From positions 186,001-250,000 of the forward strand of contig CAVZCK010000017.1 of assembly GCA_963773735.1 (NCBI GenBank): a stretch of 64,000 nucleotides of DNA, read 5' to 3'. The notes under the pieces are model-generated. The model searched no databases and was not told the origin of the DNA. It saw only the letters and a program-made list of their open reading frames with translations. The translations under genes were made by a program, and so were the position numbers. Within the stretch, counting starts at the first letter, position 1. Every line of letters begins with the position of its first letter. The DNA comes from CAVZCK01 sp963773735 (GTDB lineage: Bacteria > Pseudomonadota > Alphaproteobacteria > Rhizobiales > Rhodomicrobiaceae). Below are positions 27,635-36,707 of this stretch, piece by piece.

Positions 27635-29035
27635 ATGATCTTGCAGCGCAATCGACAGGTGCCAGGCCATAGCGTGGCCTTGCCCGCTCTGCTCGCAGTG
27701 GTTTCGCTCATCCTTAGCGTCTCATTCATCCTCCCGGCACAGGCCATGAACATACAAAAGGTCGTCAGTCCGAAGGGCATCGAAGCCTGGCTCGTCGAGG
27801 ACCATACCCTGCCGCTCGTCGCGATGCGATTCGGCTTCAAGGGCGGCTGCGCCCAGGACCCGGCCGACAAGGACGGTCTTGCCTATTTCGTCAGCGGCAT
27901 GCTCGACGAAGGCGCCGGCGACATCAAGAGCGAGGCGTTCCAGGAAAAGCTGCAGGACCTTGCCATCGACATTTCTTTTGACGCCGGCCGTGATGTCATG
28001 ACCGGCGGCATCAGAACGCTGACCAAGAATAAAGACGAAGCCTTCCGTCTCTTGCGCCTCGCTTTGACCGAGCCGAGGATGGATGAGGAGGCTGTCGAGC
28101 GGGTCCGCGAACAGATTTTGTCGATCATCAAGATCGAGGGCGAAAATCCGGAAAACGTCGCCACCGAAGCCTGGTTCCGTAATGTCTTTGCCGGTCACCC
28201 CTATGGCAAGCCGACGAAGGGCATGCCGGAGACGATCGGGGCTATTACACCAAGCGACCTCAAGGGTTATGTGAAGCGCAATTTTGCGCGCGACAATCTT
28301 TATGTCACCGTGGTTGGCGACATGACGGCGGACGAGCTTGCCAAGACGCTCGATGCCGTTTTCGGGGCTCTGCCGGACAAGTCGGATCTCAAGGCGGTCC
28401 CAGAGGCCACCTGGAACACGGATCAGAGGCAGTTTGTCGTCCCCATGGCAATTCCGCAAACCGTCGTGAATTTCGGCCAGCCCGGCCCGAAGCGCAACGA
28501 CGCGGATTTCATCCCTGCCTATATCCTCAATTACATTGTCGGCGGCGGCGGCTTTGCTTCAATTCTCACCGAGGAGGTGCGGGAGAAGCGCGGCCTGGCC
28601 TATTCCGTCTATACCTATCTCTACCCATTCGATCACACCGGCATCTTCTTCGGCGGCGTGGCGACGCAGAACGCGCATGTGGTCGAATCGATCGATGTCA
28701 TCAAGAAGGTGCTTGCCCGCGTTGCCGAGACAGGGCCGACGGCGGAGGAACTGGAAAACGCCAAGCGTTACCTGACCGGCTCTTACGCGCTTCGCTTCAG
28801 CTCAAGCACCAGCATTGCCGACATGTTGCTCTGGCTCCAGATCGACCATCTGGGCATAGACTATATTCAGCGGCGCAACGGCCTGATCGCGGCGGTGACG
28901 CTGGACGATGTCAAACGCGTGGCGAAATTGATCAATCCGGACGATTTGGTTATGACCATTGTCGGCCAGCCGGACGGGCTGATGCCGGCCGGGGCTCAAA
29001 CGCCCGCCGCTCCGGCTCCGCTTCCGCGCGGCTGA
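27635..29035 (+). CDS. M16 family peptidase, non-catalytic partner subunit
   Basis: 466 residues with an N-terminal signal or anchor ending near 'LPAQAMN'. Where the first subunit has HxxEH, this one has 'LAYFVSGMLDEGAGD', so zinc cannot be bound. It keeps the substrate-binding 'LTEEVREKRGLAYSVYTYLY' (R...Y pair) and 'GGGGFASIL', as expected for the partner in MPP-like and other bacterial M16 heterodimers. It follows the catalytic subunit by 11 nt and precedes pgi by 13 nt, so a single transcript through pgi and mutL is likely. Confidence 0.9.
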   Translation: MILQRNRQVPGHSVALPALLAVVSLILSVSFILPAQAMNIQKVVSPKGIEAWLVEDHTLPLVAMRFGFKGGCAQDPADKDGLAYFVSGMLDEGAGDIKSEAFQEKLQDLAIDISFDAGRDVMTGGIRTLTKNKDEAFRLLRLALTEPRMDEEAVERVREQILSIIKIEGENPENVATEAWFRNVFAGHPYGKPTKGMPETIGAITPSDLKGYVKRNFARDNLYVTVVGDMTADELAKTLDAVFGALPDKSDLKAVPEATWNTDQRQFVVPMAIPQTVVNFGQPGPKRNDADFIPAYILNYIVGGGGFASILTEEVREKRGLAYSVYTYLYPFDHTGIFFGGVATQNAHVVESIDVIKKVLARVAETGPTAEELENAKRYLTGSYALRFSSSTSIADMLLWLQIDHLGIDYIQRRNGLIAAVTLDDVKRVAKLINPDDLVMTIVGQPDGLMPAGAQTPAAPAPLPRG

Positions 29036-29048
29036 ATGAAACAGTTTC

Positions 29049-30452
29049 ATGGCCATTACGCAATCCATCGCAGGCTGCCTTGAGGATGCAATTGGCGCCG
29101 GCGGCTTGACGAAAGATCAGCTTGCGGATTGGGCCGAGAAGCTCAAACCGCGCTTTGAGCGGCTGAAGCAGGAAGCGACGGGTCGCAGCCTGCCCCATAT
29201 CGGCGTGCTTTACGAAACCGCCGACTTGAGTGAGGCGCGCGCCGCCTATGACCGGCTCGTCGAGGGGGCGCAGACGCTCGTCATGTTCGGCACAGGCGGA
29301 TCGAGCCTCGGCGGGCAGGCGCTCGCGCAACTCGGCGGCTGGTTCATCCCTGGCGATGACCGGATCGGCAAGAACGGCCGTCCGCGGCTGCGCTTTTACG
29401 ATAATCTGGATGCGCTCTCGCTTGCGAAGGGCTTTGAGATCCTCAATCTGGAGCGGACGCGCTTCGTCGTCATCTCCAAATCGGGCGGCACCGCGGAAAC
29501 CCTCAGCCAGACATTGACGGCGATCGACCGGATCAGGCGCGCCGGCTTAGAGGCGGCCATTCCGCGGATGTTCCTCGGCATCACCGAGCCCGACAAGCCG
29601 GGCGCCTCAAACGGCCTGCGCGCGCTCTTTAGCGCGCTCGGCGTGCCGATGCTGCCGCATCGTACCGATATTGGCGGCCGCTATTCCGCCTTCACCAATG
29701 TCGCCATGATGCCGGCCTTTGCGCGCGGCCTCGACTTCGACGCCTTCCGCGCCGGCGGCCGCGCCGTCGTCGATGCATTGATCGCGGCGCGCTCGCCGCT
29801 CGATTTCCCGCCGGCGGCCGGCGCGGCGCTTTCCGTCGCGCTCGCCAAGGAGCGCGGCGTCAAGGTCTCGGTGCTGATGCCCTATGCCGACCGGCTGGCG
29901 CGCTTCTCGCATTGGTTTGTGCAGCTCTGGGCCGAAAGCCTCGGCAAGAACGATCGGGAAGGCACCACGCCCGTCGCCGCGCTCGGCCCGGTCGATCAGC
30001 ACAGCCAGCTTCAGCTCTATCTCGGCGGTGCCCAGCACCATCTGATGACGATCATCCGCGTGATCGGGCGGCCGGATGCCGACACGCTGCCGATGCCGGC
30101 GGATCTCGCCAAGCTGGCTGGCGCGGCTTATCTTGCCGGACATACGGTCGGCGAGCTGGTCATGGCGCAGACCAACGCGATCGGCGATGCGTTCATCGCT
30201 CATAAGCGGCCGGTGAGGATAATCGAGCTTCAAAGGCTTGACGAATGGGCGCTCGGCGGGCTCATGATGCATTTCATCTTCGAGACGATTCTCGCCGCCG
30301 ATCTTCTCGCTGTCGATCCGTTCGATCAGCCGGCCGTCGAGCTCGGCAAGCGCCTGACGAAGGACTATCTGGCGCGCATGGCGGTGGGGGACAGGGATCA
30401 TGCCGATTCGCCAGCTTCCGCCGCATCTCATCAACCGGATCGCGGCGGGTGA
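29049..30452 (+). CDS. pgi: Glucose-6-phosphate isomerase
   Basis: Interconverts glucose-6-phosphate and fructose-6-phosphate. 467 residues, a shorter branch than E. coli Pgi (549). Phosphosugar-binding motifs are 'LVMFGTGGSSLGGQALAQ', 'VVISKSGGTAETLSQ' and 'DIGGRYSAFTNVAMM'. 'GPVDQHSQLQLYLGG' and the C-terminal 'LTKDYL' are present. The final ~18 residues ('VGDRDHADSPASAASHQPD...') overlap mutL by 53 nt and look unlike Pgi, so a base error near the G-run at 30386-30390 may have removed the true stop. Confidence 0.9.
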   Translation: MAITQSIAGCLEDAIGAGGLTKDQLADWAEKLKPRFERLKQEATGRSLPHIGVLYETADLSEARAAYDRLVEGAQTLVMFGTGGSSLGGQALAQLGGWFIPGDDRIGKNGRPRLRFYDNLDALSLAKGFEILNLERTRFVVISKSGGTAETLSQTLTAIDRIRRAGLEAAIPRMFLGITEPDKPGASNGLRALFSALGVPMLPHRTDIGGRYSAFTNVAMMPAFARGLDFDAFRAGGRAVVDALIAARSPLDFPPAAGAALSVALAKERGVKVSVLMPYADRLARFSHWFVQLWAESLGKNDREGTTPVAALGPVDQHSQLQLYLGGAQHHLMTIIRVIGRPDADTLPMPADLAKLAGAAYLAGHTVGELVMAQTNAIGDAFIAHKRPVRIIELQRLDEWALGGLMMHFIFETILAADLLAVDPFDQPAVELGKRLTKDYLARMAVGDRDHADSPASAASHQPDRGG

Positions 30453-32221
30453 GGTCATCGAGCGGCCGGCCAGCGTCGTCAAGGAGCTGGTGGAGAACGC
30501 GATCGATGCCGGCGCACGCTGCATCGATATCGTCGCGACCAAGGGTGGGCTCGGCCTGATCCGCATCACCGATGACGGTTGCGGCATGGACGAGACGGAT
30601 CTGGCGCTCTCGGTCGAGCGGCACGCAACCTCCAAGCTCGGCGACGAAGATCTCCTGCGCATCGCAACGCTCGGCTTCCGGGGCGAAGCGCTGCCCTCGA
30701 TCGGCTCGGTGGCCAAGCTGAGGATCGCCTCGAAACCGCGCGGCGACGGGCGAGGCTTTGAGATTGCCGTGGACGGCGGGCGGATGGACGGTCCGAGACC
30801 TGCGGCGCTCAATGGCGGCACGTGCGTCGAGGTCCGTGACCTGTTCTATGCAACTCCCGCCCGGCTCAAGTTCATGAAGTCGGAGCAGGCCGAGACCGGC
30901 GCCATCAACCAGCTGGTGAAGCGCTTCGTTCTTGCCTTCCCGCAGATCGCCTTTTCCGTGGCGGGCGGCGAGCGCATCGGCGTCAGCTATCCGGCGGTGA
31001 TGGAAGGCGATGAGCAAGGGCTGCGGCTGCGGCTCGCAAAAGTGATGGGCAAGGATTTCGCGGCCGACGCGCTTCCGCTCGATGGCGAGCGGAGCGGCGC
31101 CCGGCTGACCGGTTTTGCCGGACTGCCGACGCTCAACCGGCCGACCCAGCAGATGCAATATCTGTTCGTCAATGGCCGCCCGGTGAAGGACCGCTTATTG
31201 CTGGCCGCCGTGCGCGCTGCGTATGGCGATCTCGTGCCGCGCGGGCGTCATCCCATGCTGGTGCTTTTCGTCTCGCTGCCGGCCGAAGAGGTCGATGTCA
31301 ATGTGCATCCGGCCAAAGCCGAGGTGCGATTTCGCGATAGCGGCCTCGTCCATTCGCTGGTCATCGGCGCGATCCGCCATGGGCTGGAGGCAAGCGGGGT
31401 GAGAACCAGCGCGGCGCTGACCGGCGCTGCGATCGCCACTGCCGGGATGCCGGCACAGCCAGACCGGATTTGGGCAGACGGCGGCCGGTCATGGCCGGCG
31501 ACCGGTCGTCCACTCGCCGCGCGATCCCCCTTCGCTCCGAGAGGTCTGGCCGAAGACTGGCAAATGCCGCTCGCGCATCTCGACGCGGTGAGCGCCGACT
31601 GCATCGGCGGCGAGCGATCCGCCGCAGCCGGAGCTGAAAGTGCACCCGCTCGGTGCCGCCCGCGCGCAGCTCCACGGCACCTATATCGTCGCCGAAACCC
31701 AGTCCTCCGTCGTGATCGTCGACCAGCACGCCGCCCATGAGCGTCTCGTCTATGAGAAGCTCAAAGCCGCGCTCGCAAATGGCGGCATCGAGCGGCAAAT
31801 GCTGCTCATTCCCGAGGTCGTCGAGCTCGACGCGACAAGCGCCGCCATGCTCTCGGCCCAGGCCGGTGAGCTCGAAAGCCTCGGCCTGGTGCTCGAAGCC
31901 TTCGGTGACGGCGCGGTGTTGGTGCGTGAAGTTCCGGCGCTGCTCGCCAAAGCCGATGTCAAAGCCCTCGTTCGTGATCTTGCCGAAGAGCTGGAAACGC
32001 TCGGGCTCGCCTCTGGCCTTGAGGACCGGCTTCATCAGATCTGTGCCCGGATCGCCTGCCATGGCAGCGTGCGCGCCGGCAGGGCCTTGAAGGCCGAGGA
32101 GATGAATGCGCTGCTCCGCGAGATGGAAGCGACGCCGAATACGAGCCAATGCAATCACGGGCGGCCCACCTTCATCGAGCTGAAGCTCGGCGACATCGAA
32201 AGGTTGTTCGCACGCCGCTGA
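30400..32221 (+). CDS. mutL: DNA mismatch repair protein MutL, one frameshift
   Basis: GHKL ATPase that links MutS to downstream repair. The ATPase domain is intact: 'LVENAIDAGARCIDIVATKG', 'RITDDGCGMD', 'TLGFRGEALPSIGSVAKL' and 'FVNGRPVKDRLLLAAV'. The C-terminal domain is in the next frame after one extra base at about 31613-31616. It contains 'DQHAAHERLVYE', the endonuclease metal motif DQHA(x)2E(x)4E, so this is the nicking type of MutL found in bacteria without MutH. The ending 'CNHGRPTFIELKLGDIERLF' is typical. Repaired length is about 606 residues. Confidence 0.9.
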
Positions 32222-32331
32222 GCAGCGATTCCATTCAAGCGAACGTCGCTCTGAGCCGTCAGCTCACCGTTACATCGGCCAGGATCCCGGACAGAGCGAA
32301 CCGCCAGTAACGCAAAGACAATCCTTTCAAC

Positions 32332-32365
32332 AAAAAAACCCGCTCCCTCTTGTGAAAGGAGCGGG
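32332..32365 (-). terminator. Rho-independent terminator, minus strand
   Basis: The arms CCCGCTCC and GGAGCGGG (32339-32346 and 32358-32365) form an 8-bp GC-rich stem with an 11-nt loop. On the minus strand the stem is followed by seven T. No annotated minus-strand gene ends here, so it implies a transcript from the gap upstream. Confidence 0.8.
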
Positions 32366-32480
32366 TGGGATCTGCATTTTCAGTACCGGGAGGTTTCAGC
32401 TCAAGCATGGCGGCCAAGCCGACAGTCTCGACCTGATCGACTTTCTGCAATACCAGGCAATTACTGGATTGCAGAGGACC
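32332..32480 (-). ncRNA. Candidate small regulatory RNA with CCUCCC motif
   Basis: On the minus strand a possible -10 element TATATT (32486-32491) is followed after ~150 nt by a strong terminator. The transcript would carry AAACCTCCCGG (32387-32397), a sequence complementary to ribosome-binding sites, in an apparently unpaired stretch. CU-rich anti-Shine-Dalgarno loops upstream of a terminator are typical of alphaproteobacterial trans-acting sRNAs (mmgR/suhB and alpha-r14-like families). I cannot match it to a named family. A 63-codon open frame on this strand runs through the terminator and is probably not coding. Confidence 0.4.
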
Positions 32481-32670
32481 CTAGCAATATAAGATCGGGC
32501 ACAAATTCGTGATCCTTATATCTTGGATCATATCAATATTCTGTTATCTAGTGACTCTATTAGAGGAGCCGCTAGCCGCCCTATTCTCACTATAAATCTC
32601 TATATGACTATGATATGTGACAAAAAATAATTCCCCAGTCGGTTACGATAGCTTCACTAAGACTGAGGCG

Positions 32671-32751
32671 ATGCTCTTCGCGTTTTTGATTGTTGCTTAT
32701 ATCGTGTCGTTAATTGTTGAAGCGACTTTAACATCCCGATCCGAAGTGTGA
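32671..32751 (+). CDS. Candidate 26-residue single-helix membrane peptide
   Basis: ATG 32671 with GAGG just upstream encodes 26 residues: a hydrophobic helix 'LFAFLIVAYIVSLIVEATL' and a polar tail ending in SEV. It lies alone in a 600-bp AT-rich gap and is followed 12 nt later by a hairpin plus T-run. Composition, ribosome site and terminator together suggest a real small membrane protein, but chance cannot be excluded at this length. The spacing between GAGG and ATG is short. Confidence 0.35.
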   Translation: MLFAFLIVAYIVSLIVEATLTSRSEV

Positions 32752-32763
32752 AGTGCGATTCGC

Positions 32764-32801
32764 CACAACCTGTATCGTTGCGAAGCGGTTGTGACATTTT
32801 T
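32764..32801 (+). terminator. Probable terminator after the small membrane ORF
   Basis: CACAACC (32764-32770) pairs with GGTTGTG (32787-32793) around a 16-nt loop, followed by ACATTTTT. It lies 12 nt after the 26-codon ORF and just before the convergent 3' end of the Crp/Fnr gene. Confidence 0.5.
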
Positions 32802-32835
32802 GCCAATTCAACCCACGGCAGAAAGGTGATGCCGC

Positions 32836-33546
32836 CTATTCGCCGCTCGCTTCATGCACCATCCGCTCCAGACGCGGGAAATCCGTCACCACCAGCGCGC
32901 GTCCGCGCCGCTCGAGAATCCCGAGATGTTTCAGGCGGCTGATCTCCCGGGAGACAGCCTCCCGGTGGGTGCTGATGCGGCCCGCGATCTCCAGATGAGT
33001 TGGCGCGGGCGTGATCTCGTACTCGCCATTGCCGTTCAGCGCCAAGCGCGCCATCCGCAGAAGCTCGCAGTGAATGCGGTTGGTCACCGCCAATGTGCTG
33101 AATTCGACGATCCGCGCTGTCATTGACCGCAATTGCTTCACCAGATGATTGAGCACCGCATTCATGAACGCGGAATTGCTCTCCATCAGCTCATGGAAGA
33201 ATTTCGAGCTCATGCAGAGCACGGTGCAGGACTCAACCGCCTCGACCGAGGCGGATCGCTTATCGCCGTCGATCGCCGCGAACTCGCCAAAGATGTCGCC
33301 GGGATTGATCCGGCGAAAATTGATCGCCTTGCCGGTCGCTGAAAAGATCGTCACCCTCGCATGGCCTGAGACCAGGATGAAGGCGTCATCATAGTCGTCC
33401 GCGCGCGCGATGATCTCCTGGCCTTTGCCGAAGGTCATTCGCGTCGCGCCGCGCTCGATCCTCCTGATGGTTTCTGCAGTCAGGGAGTCGAGGATGGACG
33501 CCCCACCCCGAGAGCCGTTTTTGACGCCGATGCTCCTGCCGTTCAT
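32836..33546 (-). CDS. Crp/Fnr family transcriptional regulator
   Basis: 236 residues. The N-terminal cyclic-nucleotide-binding-type beta-roll ('AFILVSGHARVTIFSATG', 'RRINPGDIFGEFAAIDGDKR') is followed by the dimer helix and a C-terminal winged helix-turn-helix ('STHREAVSREISRLKHLGIL'). The 'GDIFGEFAAIDGDKRSASV' stretch has the Glu and Arg/Ser region that contacts cAMP in Crp-like proteins. There is no Fnr-type Cys cluster. The gene is divergent from a class III adenylate cyclase (gap 223 nt), suggesting a cAMP-responsive pair; target genes are unknown. Confidence 0.88.
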   Translation of the reverse strand: MNGRSIGVKNGSRGGASILDSLTAETIRRIERGATRMTFGKGQEIIARADDYDDAFILVSGHARVTIFSATGKAINFRRINPGDIFGEFAAIDGDKRSASVEAVESCTVLCMSSKFFHELMESNSAFMNAVLNHLVKQLRSMTARIVEFSTLAVTNRIHCELLRMARLALNGNGEYEITPAPTHLEIAGRISTHREAVSREISRLKHLGILERRGRALVVTDFPRLERMVHEASGE

Positions 33547-33769
33547 GACCAGCTGATCCTTTGCCCTCTACCGGCTGTTGCAAATCATCCGCACCGGTCC
33601 CGCAAAATATGATTATGCCTGCCTTTACTCACAGCGTCGGAGACATTCAGGGAAAACACAATTGACAGCAAAGGCGAGACCGGCGATTTCTGCAACCGAT
33701 GGTTTATCCATCTTGAGTTGCTCTTTCAGGCTTTTTCAGTCTCGTTCACACCTTTTGTATGAGGAAGCT

Positions 33770-34807
33770 ATGGAGCGGAGATTAGCCGCAATCGTAGCCG
33801 CGGATGTTGTCAATTACAGTACCCTCATCAGCCAAAATGATTTTGGCACCATCAGCGCGCTCGCTCAGTTACATCAAGACGTTTTTCACCCGGTGGTTAC
33901 TCAATATAACGGGCGAATGGTCCGTTTTATGGGAGACGGATCGCTGATCGCCTTCGACAGTGCTCTCGACGCCGTGAAATTTGCTTTCGATGTACAGCGC
34001 ATTATGGCCGCGCGCAAGTCATCAACGGCTGGGGACTTGCAAATTCATTTCCGGATGGGGGCCAATGTCGGCGACATCATTCTCGAGAAGCAGGACGTTC
34101 ACGGCGAAGGCATCAATGTCGCGGTGCGTCTGGAGGAACTGGCCCCGCCCGGCGGCATCTGCCTGTCCGACGGCATTTACCGGCAGACCAAGAACGCGCT
34201 TCGCGAGGAGCTCCTGCCGATCGGCGAGCGGCATCTGAAGAATATTGCCGACCCCGTCTTCATCTGGCGCTGGCAGCCGCCCGGCACCGAGGATGGCGTG
34301 CTGGCGGCCGGCGCTGCGTATCCGCGACTGAAGCCGGCCCATGGCCGGCAGGTCCTCGACCCGAAAGTGACTTCGCTGATTGTCGACCTTCACGTGCGGT
34401 CGGCGCGGCTCGCCCTTTCCGAAGCCTTCGACGACTTGCTCGCCATGGCCGGGGATGGCTGCCGGCTGTCGCTCAGGCAGATCCAGCAGAATTTTGCCGA
34501 AAAGCTCGACGAGGCGCGCGAGCTTCTCCTGCCCATCTCGATCGAGCTGGGCGAGCCCCGCAGCGAGCGGCTTCAGCGCCGCTGGGCGGTTGCCCGGCCG
34601 ATGAGCAGCCTGGTTGCCGATGCGCTCGATGGCGGCGACATCGTCCTCGCACCCGATATTCTTCAGCGGATTCAATGTATCTTGTGGTCCGCCGAAACCG
34701 AGACCATGAAGCGCGCGGCGTTCCTGCGCCTTGCCCGCGAATTCCTGCATGAGAGCCGGGGGCCCCGGATCAAAGAGCTGATCCGATACGCCTATGTGGA
34801 AGCCTGA
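33770..34807 (+). CDS. Class III adenylate/guanylate cyclase with C-terminal helical domain
   Basis: 345 residues from ATG 33770 (GAGGAA site). The catalytic domain spans about residues 1-165. The first metal Asp is in 'AIVAADVVNYSTL', the second in 'VRFMGDGSLIAFDS', and the transition-state Asn/Arg in 'GEGINVAVRLEEL'. All catalytic residues are there, so it should be active. No membrane segment or sensor domain lies upstream. The C-terminal ~150 residues ('VLDPKVTSLIVDLHVRSARL...') are helical and unrecognised, possibly regulatory. Divergent neighbour is a Crp/Fnr protein. Confidence 0.88.
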   Translation: MERRLAAIVAADVVNYSTLISQNDFGTISALAQLHQDVFHPVVTQYNGRMVRFMGDGSLIAFDSALDAVKFAFDVQRIMAARKSSTAGDLQIHFRMGANVGDIILEKQDVHGEGINVAVRLEELAPPGGICLSDGIYRQTKNALREELLPIGERHLKNIADPVFIWRWQPPGTEDGVLAAGAAYPRLKPAHGRQVLDPKVTSLIVDLHVRSARLALSEAFDDLLAMAGDGCRLSLRQIQQNFAEKLDEARELLLPISIELGEPRSERLQRRWAVARPMSSLVADALDGGDIVLAPDILQRIQCILWSAETETMKRAAFLRLAREFLHESRGPRIKELIRYAYVEA

Positions 34808-34921
34808 CAGGCCGTCGCGCCCAGCGCGACCGGCGCTGGACATGATCGCCTTGAGCTAATACCCGCCAGCGGCTACAACGGCGCTCGATCTATCCCAATT
34901 TTTGCTGCTGCGAAGGTGCCC

Positions 34922-36583
34922 ATGGCCGCCGTGCAATATGTTTATAGCCTGCAGAAGCTCTCCAAGACCTATCCGGGCGGCAAGCAGGTTCTGAAAAATA
35001 TCAGCCTGTCATTCCTGCCGGGCGCAAAAATCGGCGTTGTCGGCGTCAACGGCTCCGGCAAGTCGACGCTGCTCAGGATCATGGCCGGCCAGGAGAAGGA
35101 GTTCATTGGCGAGGCCTGGTCCGCCGAGGGCATCAAGGTCGGCTATCTGCCGCAGGAGCCGCAGCTCGATGCGTCCAAGGACGTGATCGGCAATGCGATG
35201 GAGGGCGTCGCCGAGAAAAAGGCGATGCTCGACCGCTATAACGAGCTGGCGATGAACTATTCCGACGACAGCGCCGAGGAGATGGCGCAGCTCCAGGACG
35301 TCATCGACGCGCAGAATCTCTGGGATCTCGACGCCCAGGTCGAGCAGGCCATGGACGCGCTGCGCTGCCCGCCCGGCGACGCCGAGGTCACGACGCTCTC
35401 CGGCGGCGAGCGGCGCCGCGTCGCGCTCTGCCGGCTGCTGCTCTCGAAGCCCGATATTCTCCTGCTCGACGAGCCGACCAACCATCTCGATGCCGAAACC
35501 GTCGCCTGGCTCGAACGCTATCTGAAGGCCTATCCGGGCTGCGTGATCCTCGTCACTCACGACCGCTATTTTCTCGACAATCTGACCGAATGGACGCTGG
35601 AGCTCGATCGCGGCCAGGGCGTCCCTTACAAGGGCAATTATTCGAGCTGGCTGGAGCAGAAGGCAAAACGCCTGGCGCAGGAGGGACGCGAGGAGGAGGC
35701 CAAGCAGCGCACGCTCGCCCGCGAGCTGGAATGGATCAGGGCAAGCCCGAAAGCGAGACAGGCCAAGTCGAAGGCCCGCATCCGCGCCTATGAGGAGCTG
35801 GCCGATCAGGCCGGCCGCGTCGAGACCGGCAAGGCGCAGATCACCATCCCGCGCCGGGCCGCGGCTCGGCAGCGTCGTGCTCGAAGCCGAGCATCTGAGC
35901 AAAGGCTTTGGCGACACAGCTGCTGATCGACGACCTCAGCTTCACGCCTGCCGCCCGGCGGCATTGTCGGCGTCATCGGCCCGAACGGCGCCGGCAAGAC
36001 CACGCTCTTCCGCATGATCGTCGGCCAGGAAACGCCGGATAGCGGCGCGATCCGTCTCGGCGACACCGTCAAGCTCGGCTATGTCGACCAGTCGCGCGAC
36101 GCGCTCAATCCGAACAAGACGGTTTGGGAGGAAATCTCCGGCGGTAACGACATGATCACACTCGGCAAGCGCGAAGTGCCGAGCCGGGCCTATTGCGGCT
36201 GGTTCAATTTCAAAGGGCCGGATCAGCAGAAGAAGGTCGGCCAGCTCTCAGGCGGCGAGCGCAACCGCATCCATCTCGCCGTGATGCTGAAGGAGGGCGG
36301 CAATCTGATCCTGCTCGACGAGCCGACCAACGATCTCGATGTCGAGACCTTGTCCGCGCTCGAAGCGGCGCTCGAAGATTTTCCGGGCTGCGTCGTGGTC
36401 ATCAGCCACGATCGCTTCTTTCTCGACCGCATTGCCACCCACATCCTCGCTTTCGAGGGCGACAGCCATGTCGAGTGGTTCGAGGGCAATTTCGAGTCTT
36501 ACGAGGAGGACAAGCGCCGCCGACTTGGGGATGCTGCCGTCGAGCCGCACCGGATGACGTTCCGGCGGTTTGAGCGAGGTTGA
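34922..36583 (+). CDS. ettA: ABC-F protein EttA (energy-dependent translational throttle), three insertions as assembled
   Basis: Ribosome E-site ATPase. The first ABC domain is intact: 'GVVGVNGSGKSTLLRIMAGQ', 'LSGGERRRVALCRLLL' and 'LLLDEPTNHLDAETVAWLE'. The P-site arm and linker follow. The second domain has 'GVIGPNGAGKTTLFRMIVG', 'QLSGGERNRIHLAVMLKEGG' and 'LLDEPTNDLDVETL'. Between them the frame moves three times by one extra base (35851-35854, 35917-35920, 35945-35948), so the original frame is regained. The repaired protein is about 552 residues ending 'PHRMTFRRFERG', matching EttA (about 555). Confidence 0.9.
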
Positions 36584-36707
36584 CGAGGGCTCAGCACGAA
36601 TAGCGCGCTGAACGCGTAGACGCGCGAACCGCGCCGCTGGCGCTTTCGCCGCTCCCAGTCCTGCGGTATTCTTCGATCAGAGTTTATAAGACCTTGGGGA
36701 GGGCATC

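Noticed and set aside
32259..32450. 63-codon minus-strand frame over the terminator
   Set aside because: It reads through the strong hairpin and T-run and has no ribosome site, so a non-coding RNA explains the region better.
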